Positions 1 to 8,404 are shown, counted from the first letter of the stretch. The stretch is DNA of 41,356 nt from an uncultured Clostridia bacterium (GCA_910583755.1 CAJTZO010000023.1:1-41356), one strand, 5' to 3'. Made by a program: numbers and translations. The notes: generated by a model from the sequence alone, not told the origin.

Positions 1-32
1 AAGTCTGTAAATTTTTAAGGAGTGATTTTTTT

Positions 33-1634
33 ATGTCAAAATATAAAGCAATCAGTTATACAAGACTTTCCTATACAAATGAAAAAGACAATGAAAGTAA
101 CAGTATTTCTAATCAAAAAGCTCTCATCAGAGATTTTGTAAAAAAACATTCAGATATTGAAATTGTTTCTGAAAAAGTGGACGATGGCTATACAGGTGTT
201 TTGTTTGATAGACCAGCATTTCAGGAAATGATGGAGGACATCAGAGCAGAAAAAGTAAATTGTATTATTGTAAAAGACTTGTCCAGATTTGGCAGAGATT
301 ATATACAAACAGGAAAATATCTGCGACAAATATTGCCGTCACTTGGTGTCAGATTTATCGCAATTAACGATAATATTGATACTTTAAAAGAAAATTGTAC
401 TGGTTTAGATGTTTCGTTAAAAACCATAATCAACGACGCTTATAGCCAAGATATTTCTAAAAAAATTAGAAGCGTTTTGGAGCAAAAGCGAAAAGAAGGA
501 CTATATGTTGCTTCTTTTACTCCTTATGGTTATCAAAAAGCAACAGAAAATAAAAATCAGCTTGTCATTGACGAGAAAGTGGCAACCATTGTAAAAGATA
601 TTTTTAAAATGAAACTGGACGGCATGAGTGCAGCGAAAATTGCTGATGTTCTCAATGAAAAAGGTATCCTTTCTCCTGTGATGTACAAAAAACAAAATGG
701 ATATGCTTATGCAAAAGGCGGATACATTACAGAAAATAATGCAAAATGGTCTGCAACAACCATACTGAGAATATTAAAAAATGAAATTTACACAGGAACA
801 ATGGTGCAAGGCAAAAAAACAACATACAATTATAAGTTAAAAAATATTATTAAAAAACCAAAAAATGAATGGGTATATGTAGAAAATACCCATGAAGCAA
901 TTATTTCAAAACAAGAGTTTGATTTAGTGCAAAATATTCTCTTTTTAGATACCAGAACTGCACCATTTCAAGAAAATGTATATTTGTTTTCTGGTTTGTT
1001 AATTTGTGCTGATTGTGGAAGTCGTATGACAAGAAAAACAGTAACATATAAAAATAAAAAATATTTTTATTATTATTGTCCAACTGGTAAAAAGGGTTGT
1101 ACATCTTCTCACATGATAAAAGAGGACGAATTGATTGCTTGTGTTTTGGAAAGTGTAAAAAAACACATTAGCAGTGTCATTTCGTTAGAAAAACTATTGC
1201 AGAATATAGAAAGTACAAGAATTAATCAAAAAATTGTGCAAAAGTATGGAAAAGAAATTGCAGAAAAAGAACAGATAGCAGAAGAACTAAAAATGTTTCA
1301 ATCTTCCTTATATGAAAACTACATCAAAGGAATTTTGCCAAAACTGGACTATAGAATGTTAAAGCAAGAATATACAGTAAAGTTAGAAATGATAGAAAAA
1401 GAAATTTCTGCTTTAAATGAAAAACTAGAAAAAGAGCTATGGCACGACCGAAAAGAATGGATAGAACATTTTAAGAAATTTTCAAATATTACAGAACTGG
1501 ATAGAAATGCAGTCATTCAGCTAGTGCAGTCTGTAAAAATTTTTGAAAAAAAACAAATTGAAATTACGTTTCGTTATCAATCGGAATATGAAGAAACAAT
1601 AAAAATGTTCCATTCTCAAAAGGAGGTTATTTAA
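33..1634 (+). CDS. Large serine recombinase, first of triplet
   Basis: A site-specific DNA recombinase of 533 residues, normal for the large serine family. The N-terminal resolvase domain carries the YTRLS motif with the probable nucleophile Ser13, and a VKDLSRFGR catalytic-arginine segment near residue 90. A Recombinase domain follows at about 155-270, then a zinc ribbon with Cys325, Cys328, Cys349 and Cys356, then a charged coiled-coil C-terminus typical of attachment-site synapsis control. AAGGAGTGA lies just upstream of the ATG. Its 3' end contains the ribosome binding site of the next gene (AGGAGG at 1621-1626), so the three recombinases are probably translated from one message. It probably acts with its two neighbours in integration or excision of the element; which of the three is catalytically sufficient cannot be told. 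Confidence 0.93.
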   Translation: MSKYKAISYTRLSYTNEKDNESNSISNQKALIRDFVKKHSDIEIVSEKVDDGYTGVLFDRPAFQEMMEDIRAEKVNCIIVKDLSRFGRDYIQTGKYLRQILPSLGVRFIAINDNIDTLKENCTGLDVSLKTIINDAYSQDISKKIRSVLEQKRKEGLYVASFTPYGYQKATENKNQLVIDEKVATIVKDIFKMKLDGMSAAKIADVLNEKGILSPVMYKKQNGYAYAKGGYITENNAKWSATTILRILKNEIYTGTMVQGKKTTYNYKLKNIIKKPKNEWVYVENTHEAIISKQEFDLVQNILFLDTRTAPFQENVYLFSGLLICADCGSRMTRKTVTYKNKKYFYYYCPTGKKGCTSSHMIKEDELIACVLESVKKHISSVISLEKLLQNIESTRINQKIVQKYGKEIAEKEQIAEELKMFQSSLYENYIKGILPKLDYRMLKQEYTVKLEMIEKEISALNEKLEKELWHDRKEWIEHFKKFSNITELDRNAVIQLVQSVKIFEKKQIEITFRYQSEYEETIKMFHSQKEVI

Positions 1635-1635
1635 C

Positions 1636-3270
1636 ATGGCTAGAAAAAGTAGAAAAAACAATGATGTTTCTAATGATGTCGTTTCTAACATATCAAGATT
1701 TACAATCCATACTGCTCTTTATATTCGATTATCTGTTGAGGATAACAAAAATAGAGGAAATTCCATAGAACATCAGCAAATGTTGTTAAAAAATTTTGTT
1801 GCAGTCAATCCAGAGTTTCAAGTAGTAAAAACATATATTGATAATGGCAAAACAGGTACAAACTTTGAACGTCCTGCATTTCAGGAAATGTTGCAAGACA
1901 TAGAGGCAGGTAAAATACAGTGTATCATTGTAAAAGACCTTTCCCGCTTGGGAAGAAATTACATTGACACAGGCTATTACATACAAAGTTATTTTCCAGC
2001 CTATAAAGTACGTTTTATTGCTTTAAATGAAAATTTTGATACGGAAAAAGAAGATACTAACAATATATTACTTCCTGTGCTGAACATGATAAATGAATCT
2101 TACGCATTGGATACTGGTAAAAAAATAAAAGAACAAGCTACAAGAGATAGGAAAGCAGGCAAATTTATAGGAGCAAGACCACCTTATGGTTATAAAAAAT
2201 CACCTGATGATTGTCACAAACTAATGGTTGATGAGGAAACAGCTCCTATTGTAAAGCAAATTTTTCAATGGGTGTTAGAAGATGTTTCTTTAGAAAAAAT
2301 AGCACTTATGCTAAATGAAGCTGGCGTTTTAACTCCTAGTTTTTATAGCAAAGAGAAAGGATTGATTTCAAGTAAAAAGTTGATTGGACAAGGCTATTGG
2401 AATACATTTACGATTATTCATATTATTGAGAATGAAACCTATACAGGTGATATGGTACAGGGAAAATCAACTAAAATTGGAAAGAAGCAAGTAAGAACAG
2501 ATAAAAAAGATTGGATTATTGTAAAAAATACGCATGAAGCAATTATTTCAAAAGAAACTTTTGAAAAAGTACAGCAATGTCGTGCTAAAATAGCGAAAAA
2601 AAGTAAATCTCAAAATAAAGTTCCTTATGAAGAAAATATTTTAAAAGGAAAGGTTTTTTGTCAATGTTGCGAAAGAAACTTACATTATTATAGAAATTCC
2701 AAAAAAGAATATCTTTTTCATTGTATTACAAATTATCGTATTAAAAAAGGTAGTTGTGAGGGTGTTTTCATAAAGCAAAAAGATTTGTTTGAAAAAATCA
2801 TTTTTCTATTTCATAAAAAAAGAAATTGGTTTTTAGAACAAGAACATTCCTTACAACAGCAAATACAATTTATGCAGAAAAAAATAAATTCATGGAAACA
2901 ACAACAAGCTGAATTAGAAATGCAAATGAATGAAAAAAGATTGTATTTACAAACATTATATGAAAGTCTTGTTGATGGAGTAATCACACAATCAGAATAT
3001 AAGGAGATGAGAGAAAATTATCAAAGTGAAATTGAAAATTTGTTGTCTGAAATCACTTGTTTAGAAGAAATACAACAATATAATAACCAAAAAATAGAAA
3101 ATATTCTGAAATTAAAAGAAGTCTTTCAATCAACACAAATTTCAGAAATCACAAAAGAGTTTGCAGAACAATTCATTAAAAGAATAGAAGTTTCTTCAGA
3201 TAATATTGTAACTGTAGCTTTTTATTTTGATGAGCTGTTGAATGAAATAGGGGTGAATGATATTGAGTGA
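1636..3270 (+). CDS. Large serine recombinase, second of triplet
   Basis: A 544-residue large serine recombinase with an N-terminal extension of about 25 residues before the catalytic YIRLS motif (probable nucleophile Ser33). It has the NSIEHQ and NGKTGTNFERPAF segments, then VKDLSRLGR, and a Recombinase domain. The zinc-ribbon region has a CxxC at Cys342/Cys345 followed by further cysteines, and the C-terminal third is a long glutamine- and lysine-rich coiled coil. It begins one base after the stop of the first recombinase and overlaps the third by 14 bases, which argues for a translationally coupled operon. It is clearly homologous to, but divergent from, both neighbours, so the triplet is not a recent duplication. 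It may bind DNA as part of a mixed complex; no dedicated role can be assigned from sequence. Confidence 0.92.
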   Translation: MARKSRKNNDVSNDVVSNISRFTIHTALYIRLSVEDNKNRGNSIEHQQMLLKNFVAVNPEFQVVKTYIDNGKTGTNFERPAFQEMLQDIEAGKIQCIIVKDLSRLGRNYIDTGYYIQSYFPAYKVRFIALNENFDTEKEDTNNILLPVLNMINESYALDTGKKIKEQATRDRKAGKFIGARPPYGYKKSPDDCHKLMVDEETAPIVKQIFQWVLEDVSLEKIALMLNEAGVLTPSFYSKEKGLISSKKLIGQGYWNTFTIIHIIENETYTGDMVQGKSTKIGKKQVRTDKKDWIIVKNTHEAIISKETFEKVQQCRAKIAKKSKSQNKVPYEENILKGKVFCQCCERNLHYYRNSKKEYLFHCITNYRIKKGSCEGVFIKQKDLFEKIIFLFHKKRNWFLEQEHSLQQQIQFMQKKINSWKQQQAELEMQMNEKRLYLQTLYESLVDGVITQSEYKEMRENYQSEIENLLSEITCLEEIQQYNNQKIENILKLKEVFQSTQISEITKEFAEQFIKRIEVSSDNIVTVAFYFDELLNEIGVNDIE

Positions 3271-4774
3271 TTACAAAATTGCCCTTTACATTCGCCTTTC
3301 TGTAAATGACAAAAAGGTAGAAAGTAACAGCATTGAAAATCAAAGACTATTACTGACAAAATATGCAGAAAATATGGAAATACAAAATAGTAAAGTATTG
3401 GAATTTGTAGATAATGGTTATAGTGGTACAAATTTTGAAAGACCTGCAATGCAAGAACTTTTGGAACTTGTAAAGTCTTATCAAATAAACTGCATTATTG
3501 TAAAAGATTTCTCAAGATTTGGCAGAAATATTATTCAAACAGGATATTTTTTAGAGCAAGTTTTTCCTTTGTATCATGTTCGATTTATTTCCATCAACGA
3601 AAATTATGATAGCGACAAAACAAAAAACAATACAGGAGGGATACCTGTTACCATACAATTCCTTAAAAATGAATACTACAGTAGAGATTTATCACAAAAA
3701 TCAAAAAGTGCAAAATATTATAAAATGCAGAAAGGAGAGTATATCTCTAAAAGTTGTCGCTATGGATATAAAAAAGAAAATGATATATTAAAAATTGATG
3801 AACCAGCAGCAAATACAGTTAGATTGCTATTTGAATTAGCTATACAAGGAAAAAGTATTACACAAATTGCAAAAGAATTGTATTATAGAAAAATTGTAAT
3901 ACCAGAAGTGTATAAAGGACGTAAAAGACGACAGGCAATGCCTGATTTATATAGTCCTTATATTTGGAATTTATCAACCATTCGGAGGATACTTTCTGAC
4001 GAACAATATATTGGCACATATATAATGAAAAAAACTGTTGTAAAAGAATTGGGAGGAAAGAGTATCAATCAAAATGAAAAAGATTGGATAAAAATTTCCA
4101 ATCATCATGAAGCAATTATTACAAAGGAAACATTTCAACAGGTGCAAAAACAATTATCTCATACAAAAATAAAAAGTAGAAAAAAAATAGAATACTTGTT
4201 AAAAGAAAAAGTATATTGTGGTTATTGTCACCACAATTTGGATAGACGACCGAAAAAAAGTGCTGTATTTGTGTGCAGATACTCAGAAGTAGATGCTACT
4301 TTTCCTTGCCATAATTTAGCAATATTAGAAAAAGAATTAGAGGAAATTGTGTTTCAAATGATTTCAAAACAAATTGAAATCATAATAAACTCAAAACAAA
4401 TGGACAGTATTAAAATACAGACAACTCAAAAAATAGAATTACAAAAGCAAGTAAAGTTGTATCAACAAAAAAAGAAACTATTTTATGAGCAATATATTGA
4501 AGGAAAGCTAATAGAACAACAGTTTAGTAAAATAAACTTAGAACTTACAAAAGAGTTAGAACCAATACAAAATAAACTGGAAGAAATAGATTTTCAATTA
4601 CAATATAGTCAAAAAAGAGATTCCTTTCAAAATCAGATAGAAAAAATAGTAAAATATGACTTTCATTCTCTTACCAAAGAATTAGTTGACATCTTTATTG
4701 ACAAAATCTATGTTTTTAAAGAGAATCACATAGAGGTCAAATGGAAAATAGAAGATTTTTTGCAAAAAAGATAA
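3257..4774 (+). CDS. Large serine recombinase, third of triplet
   Basis: A 505-residue large serine recombinase. The catalytic motif YIRLS gives probable nucleophile Ser15, followed by NSIENQ, NGYSGTNFERPAM and VKDFSRFGR. The Recombinase domain is followed by a zinc ribbon starting with CxxC at Cys321 and then a coiled-coil tail. The ATG at 3257 lies inside the end of the second gene, behind GGGGTGA, so initiation is probably coupled. Its stop is about 30 bp from the inferred element end, the usual place for the recombinase that acts on that end. All catalytic landmarks are present, so it should be active unless point changes outside these motifs matter. Confidence 0.92.
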   Translation: MILSDYKIALYIRLSVNDKKVESNSIENQRLLLTKYAENMEIQNSKVLEFVDNGYSGTNFERPAMQELLELVKSYQINCIIVKDFSRFGRNIIQTGYFLEQVFPLYHVRFISINENYDSDKTKNNTGGIPVTIQFLKNEYYSRDLSQKSKSAKYYKMQKGEYISKSCRYGYKKENDILKIDEPAANTVRLLFELAIQGKSITQIAKELYYRKIVIPEVYKGRKRRQAMPDLYSPYIWNLSTIRRILSDEQYIGTYIMKKTVVKELGGKSINQNEKDWIKISNHHEAIITKETFQQVQKQLSHTKIKSRKKIEYLLKEKVYCGYCHHNLDRRPKKSAVFVCRYSEVDATFPCHNLAILEKELEEIVFQMISKQIEIIINSKQMDSIKIQTTQKIELQKQVKLYQQKKKLFYEQYIEGKLIEQQFSKINLELTKELEPIQNKLEEIDFQLQYSQKRDSFQNQIEKIVKYDFHSLTKELVDIFIDKIYVFKENHIEVKWKIEDFLQKR

Positions 4775-5806
4775 TAAAATTTTTGTCTTGGACTTGACTT
4801 TTGGTTGACGGAGGGCATGAAACTTTATATGTGGTAGAGCATTTTTTTGTAAAAAGAATTGGAACCAACCTGAAATTACATTTGGAGAAATATAATTACC
4901 ATTTCTACTTATAAAAAGCATGTTATCTCTATTCCAGTCTTGGGTAGCACTTAATTTTTGTTCTGTTTGTCTGTTTTTATAATATTTTAACATTTGAAGC
5001 ATATAATCTGGTATGGTTATGGTGCGGTTACTATCGTTGGTTTTTGGTAGTTTTATCCCTTTTTCACCTTTTACATGGTACATACTTTTACAGATTTTAA
5101 CCTGCTTTTTCGTCCAGTCAATATCTTCCCATTGCAAAGCAGCCAATTCTCCCCTTCTACATCCAGTACATAAGGCTAGATGAATCAAAACTTTCCACAT
5201 AACTGGCTCATTTTCTAAACATTCCAAAAGCTTTTTTACACCTTTTTCATCTAAAATATCGGTATGCGCTGGTGGGGCTTTGGGGAAATCCAGGTTTGTA
5301 GAAGCGGCTGGGTTTTGCTCTAAAAAACCCATTCTACAAGCAAATTTAAAAATAGATTGTACTACAATATAATAAGATTTTACAGTGGAAGGGGCTATTA
5401 TAGTATGGTGTAAGGTTTTTTGTTCCGAAAGTGCATTAATAAATTTTTGCATATGTAAAGGTGTCATATCAACTAGTTTAAAATGTCCCAGCGCAGGCTT
5501 GATGTAGCTTTCAATCGTATGAGAATAAGCATTATAAGTATTGGGAGAAAGATTTTTTTTCTGCATCTCTAAATAAATATCACATAATTCATGAAATTTT
5601 ATTTTATTATCTTTTTTGATAATACCTTTTTTTACATCTTCTTCAAAGTGAACTGCAATCCTATTTAATTCTTTTTCAATTTGACGGGGTGTCATATTTT
5701 TATCAGGCTTCCATGTCATGGAATGAATTGTCTTTTTGCCGTAAATATCTACCCCACAAGATACTCGTATCTGATAAGCGTTTCCTCTTTTTCGAATCGT
5801 TGCCAT
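4682..5806 (-). pseudogene. int: Prophage tyrosine integrase, disrupted at the HxxR catalytic motif
   Basis: A leftward phage integrase. The N-terminus (MATIRKRGNAYQIRV) is the usual arm-site DNA-binding domain, a SAM-like core-binding domain follows, and the catalytic domain shows the first arginine in CTGCRRGEL, the beta-hairpin lysine region and HALR near residue 330. After HALR the frame enters foreign sequence and ends about 40 codons later inside the third serine recombinase, so the second histidine motif and the tyrosine nucleophile, normally in the last 50-60 residues, are absent. Native sequence is about 4806-5806. The lost 3' end probably lies at the far left end of the inserted element. 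As it stands the protein should not catalyse strand cleavage, so this prophage is predicted not to excise by itself. AAAGGA lies upstream of the ATG. Confidence 0.88.
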
Positions 5807-5837
5807 ATTATATCAATCCTTTCATGTTCAAAAAAAC

Positions 5838-5866
5838 TTGAAATTGTAGGGCGGTTTTGATATAAT
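5838..5866 (+). promoter_or_regulatory. Strong sigma-70-type promoter upstream of int, reading rightward
   Basis: TTGAAA at 5838-5843 and TATAAT at 5861-5866 are separated by exactly 17 bases. The spacer and first part of the -10 contain a 17-bp sequence that recurs at 8462. It points away from int and into a region without an open reading frame, followed 40 bases later by a hairpin plus T-run. No direct evidence of transcription is available. Confidence 0.5.
5846..5862 (+). repeat. 17-bp direct repeat, copy 1
   Basis: GTAGGGCGGTTTTGATA occurs here and again, identically, at 8462-8478. This copy lies within a predicted promoter upstream of int. Possible readings are a regulator operator, an integrase/excisionase arm site, or a shared promoter element. 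Confidence 0.6.
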
Positions 5867-5872
5867 ATAAAG

Positions 5873-5941
5873 GAAAAATAAATCTATAAATATTAATCCT
5901 TTCAAGACCCTTAGTGATGTCGAGACACTAGGGGCTTTTTT
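5873..5941 (+). ncRNA. Candidate short RNA between int and the repressor operon
   Basis: The predicted transcript starts about 7 bases after the TATAAT at 5861 and ends at an intrinsic terminator, giving about 70 nt with no start codon. Both flanking genes run leftward, so this transcript is divergent from int and converges on the end of the gene at 5940-6698; it overlaps only the last bases of that gene. It might simply insulate the prophage from incoming transcription, or be a small regulatory RNA. The call rests only on promoter and terminator sequence. Confidence 0.35.
5908..5941 (+). terminator. Rho-independent terminator, rightward
   Basis: CCCTTAGTG (5908-5916) pairs with CACTAGGGG (5926-5934), nine pairs including one G-U, with a nine-base loop and six Ts at 5936-5941. 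The T-run is on the plus strand, so it does not serve the leftward genes on either side. Confidence 0.7.
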
Positions 5942-6698
5942 ATTTATCTATGGATAATCGGTATGTGTTACCTTGCTTGACACGCTTTATTTCACCTGAT
6001 TTATCCATATTATACAACATTTTTGAGATGTTATCTTTTAAATCGGCATCAAAATGGGAATAGACATCTTTTTGCAAAATATTTTGATGGTTAGTGATAA
6101 ATTGAAGTAAATCCTCTTTTAAGTAACGCTCCAGATATTGACGTTTTTTATAATATTTTTTTCTTTCCTCATAATTTTCTGTAAGGTCTTTCAAACGCAA
6201 TTCTGTTTTTTCGATAAAACAAGGATAGTAAATATTATTACGATTTTCCCATATATCTTGAAAATAAATCATACCACCTTTGGTTTGATAACATTCCTTT
6301 TTTAAGTCATAAAACGCTTTCATTGCTTTTTTGCAATAGAAAATTGTTTCATCTATATCAGTGATTGTAGCATTTGCTTTTTTATTCAAATCAATCATTT
6401 TTTCCAGCTTTTCATGGAGATATTCTTTATTATCCCAAAGAAATTGTGAATAAAGCCTTTCTTCCTCATAGGTAGAATGAAACATAGGTTTAAGAGGTTT
6501 AGACGTTGTTTTTTGTCCTTTTTCTAAGTTATTTAAAATATCAAGAATGTCAATTTGGATAATATGTTGTTGTGGTATTTCTGAACTTTTAGTTATGCTA
6601 TTTACATTAGAAGTATTCAAAGATGTTACATTTTCACTTTCTTGAGTTTGTTCTCTATTATTTGAAAAAAGAGATACTAATGATTTGATAAATTTCAA
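5940..6698 (-). CDS. Hypothetical prophage protein beside the repressor
   Basis: A 252-residue protein I do not recognise. The first 60 or so residues are Ser/Thr/Asn-rich and probably disordered. The middle is strongly charged and helical (about 85-200), likely coiled coil, and the last 50 residues look like a small winged-helix segment ending in a KRVKQGNTYRL turn. No signal peptide or HExxH motif is seen, so it is not an ImmA-like anti-repressor protease. The start is TTG at 6698, chosen because a run of seven Gs (plus-strand Cs at 6704-6710) lies at ideal spacing. It follows the repressor gene by 16 bases and should share its lysogenic transcript, which suggests a lysogeny or superinfection role; that is inference. 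Confidence 0.7.
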   Translation of the reverse strand: MKFIKSLVSLFSNNREQTQESENVTSLNTSNVNSITKSSEIPQQHIIQIDILDILNNLEKGQKTTSKPLKPMFHSTYEEERLYSQFLWDNKEYLHEKLEKMIDLNKKANATITDIDETIFYCKKAMKAFYDLKKECYQTKGGMIYFQDIWENRNNIYYPCFIEKTELRLKDLTENYEERKKYYKKRQYLERYLKEDLLQFITNHQNILQKDVYSHFDADLKDNISKMLYNMDKSGEIKRVKQGNTYRLSIDK

Positions 6699-6714
6699 AA
6701 CAACCCCCCCTTTT

Positions 6715-7158
6715 TTAATCGCTTTTCTCCCCTTCTATGTCAAGAGCCATATTTAAAAATTTTGCTTTTTCTCTAATGTTTAAGGAACGATATATATTTA
6801 ATATTTCTGTTTCTTCTTCTGATAATGATATGTTATTAGAACTGTTGTTAATAGTAGAACCAACAGAAACGGAACCAAGGGTAACAGAGCCATTACTTTG
6901 TACAAAATTACTGTTGATATTACTTGTAGAGTGAGTAAGTGTTTGTTTATCCGTACGCCCTAACAGATAATCAACGGAACAATCAAGATAGTCTGCTATT
7001 TTTGCAAGATTATCTGCTTTAGGCATAGAAGCACGAGATAACATAGTTGATATAGCATTTTTATTTAATCCACAATCTTCAAGCATAGTTTTTTGAGTTT
7101 TATTTTTTTCTTTTAATAATAAGTTAATTTTGTCTGCAACTTTACTAGGTTCATACAT
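6715..7158 (-). CDS. CI-type phage repressor, XRE family
   Basis: A 147-residue regulator. Residues 5-68 form a helix-turn-helix of the XRE type ending in the typical LDCSVDYLLGRTD. A Ser/Asn-rich linker follows, then a short helical C-terminus (about 112-147). There is no room for an S24 peptidase domain, so RecA-stimulated self-cleavage is unlikely; relief of repression could instead come from the antirepressor at 7583. It is divergent from the Cro-like gene at 7327, with operator-like repeats between. AAAAGGGGTG precedes the ATG. It should keep the early rightward promoter silent in the lysogen. Confidence 0.85.
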   Translation of the reverse strand: MYEPSKVADKINLLLKEKNKTQKTMLEDCGLNKNAISTMLSRASMPKADNLAKIADYLDCSVDYLLGRTDKQTLTHSTSNINSNFVQSNGSVTLGSVSVGSTINNSSNNISLSEEETEILNIYRSLNIREKAKFLNMALDIEGEKSD

Positions 7159-7326
7159 AAAAACACACCCCTTTTTGTATATTTTTTATAAATCCAACAA
7201 AAATAGGAAATATTCATTGACAATCAAATAAATGTTGGATATACTATAACCAAGTTAGGTTGACAATTTAATTGTTGACAACCTAATCATATCACAAAAC
7301 AGAGAAATAAAAAAGGGGGAATTAAC
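7159..7326. promoter_or_regulatory. Immunity operator/promoter region between CI and Cro
   Basis: A clear rightward promoter has TTGACA at 7217-7222 and TATACT at 7240-7245 with a 17-base spacer. Two inverted repeats fit repressor operators: ATCCAACA (7192-7199) with TGTTGGAT (7233-7240), the second arm overlapping the -10, and TTAGGTTG (7255-7262) with CAACCTAA (7279-7286) just downstream of the start. GTTGACAA is also directly repeated inside the second unit. A leftward promoter for the repressor is not obvious. Confidence 0.7.
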
Positions 7327-7524
7327 ATGATATTAGGTGAAAATGTAAAAAAACTTCGTAAAAAGGCGAATATGTCGCAGAGAGAACTAGCGACTAAAGT
7401 TTTTGTATCTAACACAGTGATTAGCAATATAGAACAAGATAAAACATTACCAAGTTTACAACTTGTAGCCTATATTGCGAATGCACTGGGGTGTACAGTG
7501 GATGACTTGATAAAAGAAGAATGA
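7327..7524 (+). CDS. Cro-like XRE-family regulator
   Basis: A 65-residue single-domain helix-turn-helix protein, the usual size for a phage Cro. The sequence shows MSQRELATKVFVSNTVISN as the HTH and ends in LGCTVDDLIKEE, the normal end of the XRE fold. It is the first gene of the rightward early operon and probably binds the operators between it and CI to shut off repressor synthesis in lytic growth. AAGGGGG precedes the ATG by six to seven bases. Confidence 0.85.
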   Translation: MILGENVKKLRKKANMSQRELATKVFVSNTVISNIEQDKTLPSLQLVAYIANALGCTVDDLIKEE

Positions 7525-7582
7525 GCAAAAGTAACAATGTCCAAGTGGTGCAACAAAAATAAAAAAGGAAAGAGATGATAGC

Positions 7583-8404
7583 ATGAAACAAGAAATCAAA
7601 ATTTTTAACAATCCAGAATTTGGAGAAATTAGAACATTAATGATTGATGGACAACCTTATTTTGTAGGGAAAGATGTGGCAGAAATTTTAGGATACAGTA
7701 ATACTAAAGATGCAATTGCTGTTCATGTAGATGGAGAGGATAAACGAATAATTCAAAAGTCGGAAAACACGACCTTAGGAATTCCAAACCGTGGATTAAC
7801 TATTATTAATGAAAGCGGTTTATACAGCTTGATTTTATCCAGCAAACTGCCAACAGCGAAAAAATTTAAAAGATGGGTAACCAGTGAAGTATTACCTTCC
7901 ATTCGCAAACATGGTGCCTATATGACTCCGGAAACACTGGAACAAGCCTTATTAAATCCAGATACCATAATACAGTTATGTACTGCATTAAAAGAGGAGC
8001 AACAAAAAAGAAAAAAACTGGAAACAGAAGTTGCTATGAAAAATCAGATGATTGCAGAATTAAATCCGAAAGCAAGTTATTATGATGTGATATTGCAAAC
8101 AAAGGATACCGTAGCAATTACAACGATTGCAAAGGATTATGGAAAGTCCGCAAAATGGCTGAATAATTATTTACATGAAAAAGAAGTCCAATTCAAGCAA
8201 GGGAAAGTATGGCTTTTATACCAAAAGTATGCAGAAAAAGGTTATACCCAGTCTAAAACACACACTTTTGAAGACGACAAAGGTAAAGTACATAGTAAAA
8301 TTCATACCCATTGGACACAAAAAGGAAGATTATTTATCTATGATTTGCTAAAAAAAGATAACATTTTACCTTTAATGGAAAGAGAAATGCAGAAAGCAGG
8401 CTAA
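7583..8404 (+). CDS. Phage antirepressor, BRO-N plus KilA-C (ANT) domains
   Basis: A 273-residue two-domain antirepressor. Residues 3-112 are a BRO-N domain (VGKDVAEILGYSN, then a segment ending KFKRWVTSEVLPSIRKHGAY). A short coiled linker of about 130-160 follows, and residues 160-270 are the KilA-C/ANT domain (AITTIAKDYGKSAKWLNNYL, WTQKGRLFIYDLL). Such proteins bind DNA or repressor and promote induction. Given that the CI here lacks a self-cleavage domain, this gene is a good candidate for the induction switch. AAAGGAAAGAGATGATAGC precedes the ATG. Confidence 0.9.
   Translation: MKQEIKIFNNPEFGEIRTLMIDGQPYFVGKDVAEILGYSNTKDAIAVHVDGEDKRIIQKSENTTLGIPNRGLTIINESGLYSLILSSKLPTAKKFKRWVTSEVLPSIRKHGAYMTPETLEQALLNPDTIIQLCTALKEEQQKRKKLETEVAMKNQMIAELNPKASYYDVILQTKDTVAITTIAKDYGKSAKWLNNYLHEKEVQFKQGKVWLLYQKYAEKGYTQSKTHTFEDDKGKVHSKIHTHWTQKGRLFIYDLLKKDNILPLMEREMQKAG

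Larger units (their letters stand above)
1..4807 (+). mobile_element. End of a serine-recombinase mobile element (ICE/IME-like) inserted in prophage int
   Basis: This stretch holds only three co-directional large serine recombinase genes and is visibly more AT-rich than the prophage to its right. Its right boundary is placed where the leftward integrase frame stops matching the family: the CGT of HALR (4808-4810) is intact, and the CA of the expected following His codon is kept (4806-4807), but position 4805 and beyond diverge. The crossover therefore lies near 4806-4810. Large serine recombinases normally sit at one end of the element they move, and the gene triplet ends about 30 bp from the junction, which fits. 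The left end and cargo are outside the window, so whether it is conjugative, mobilizable or phage cannot be told. Confidence 0.75.

Noticed and set aside
4682..4806. The last 40 or so codons of the integrase frame as a novel C-terminal domain
   Set aside because: They are antisense to the third serine recombinase and its 3' flank and lack any integrase motif; this is chance readthrough past the junction.
5940..6698. ImmA-like metalloprotease beside the repressor
   Set aside because: No HExxH motif is present in the protein.
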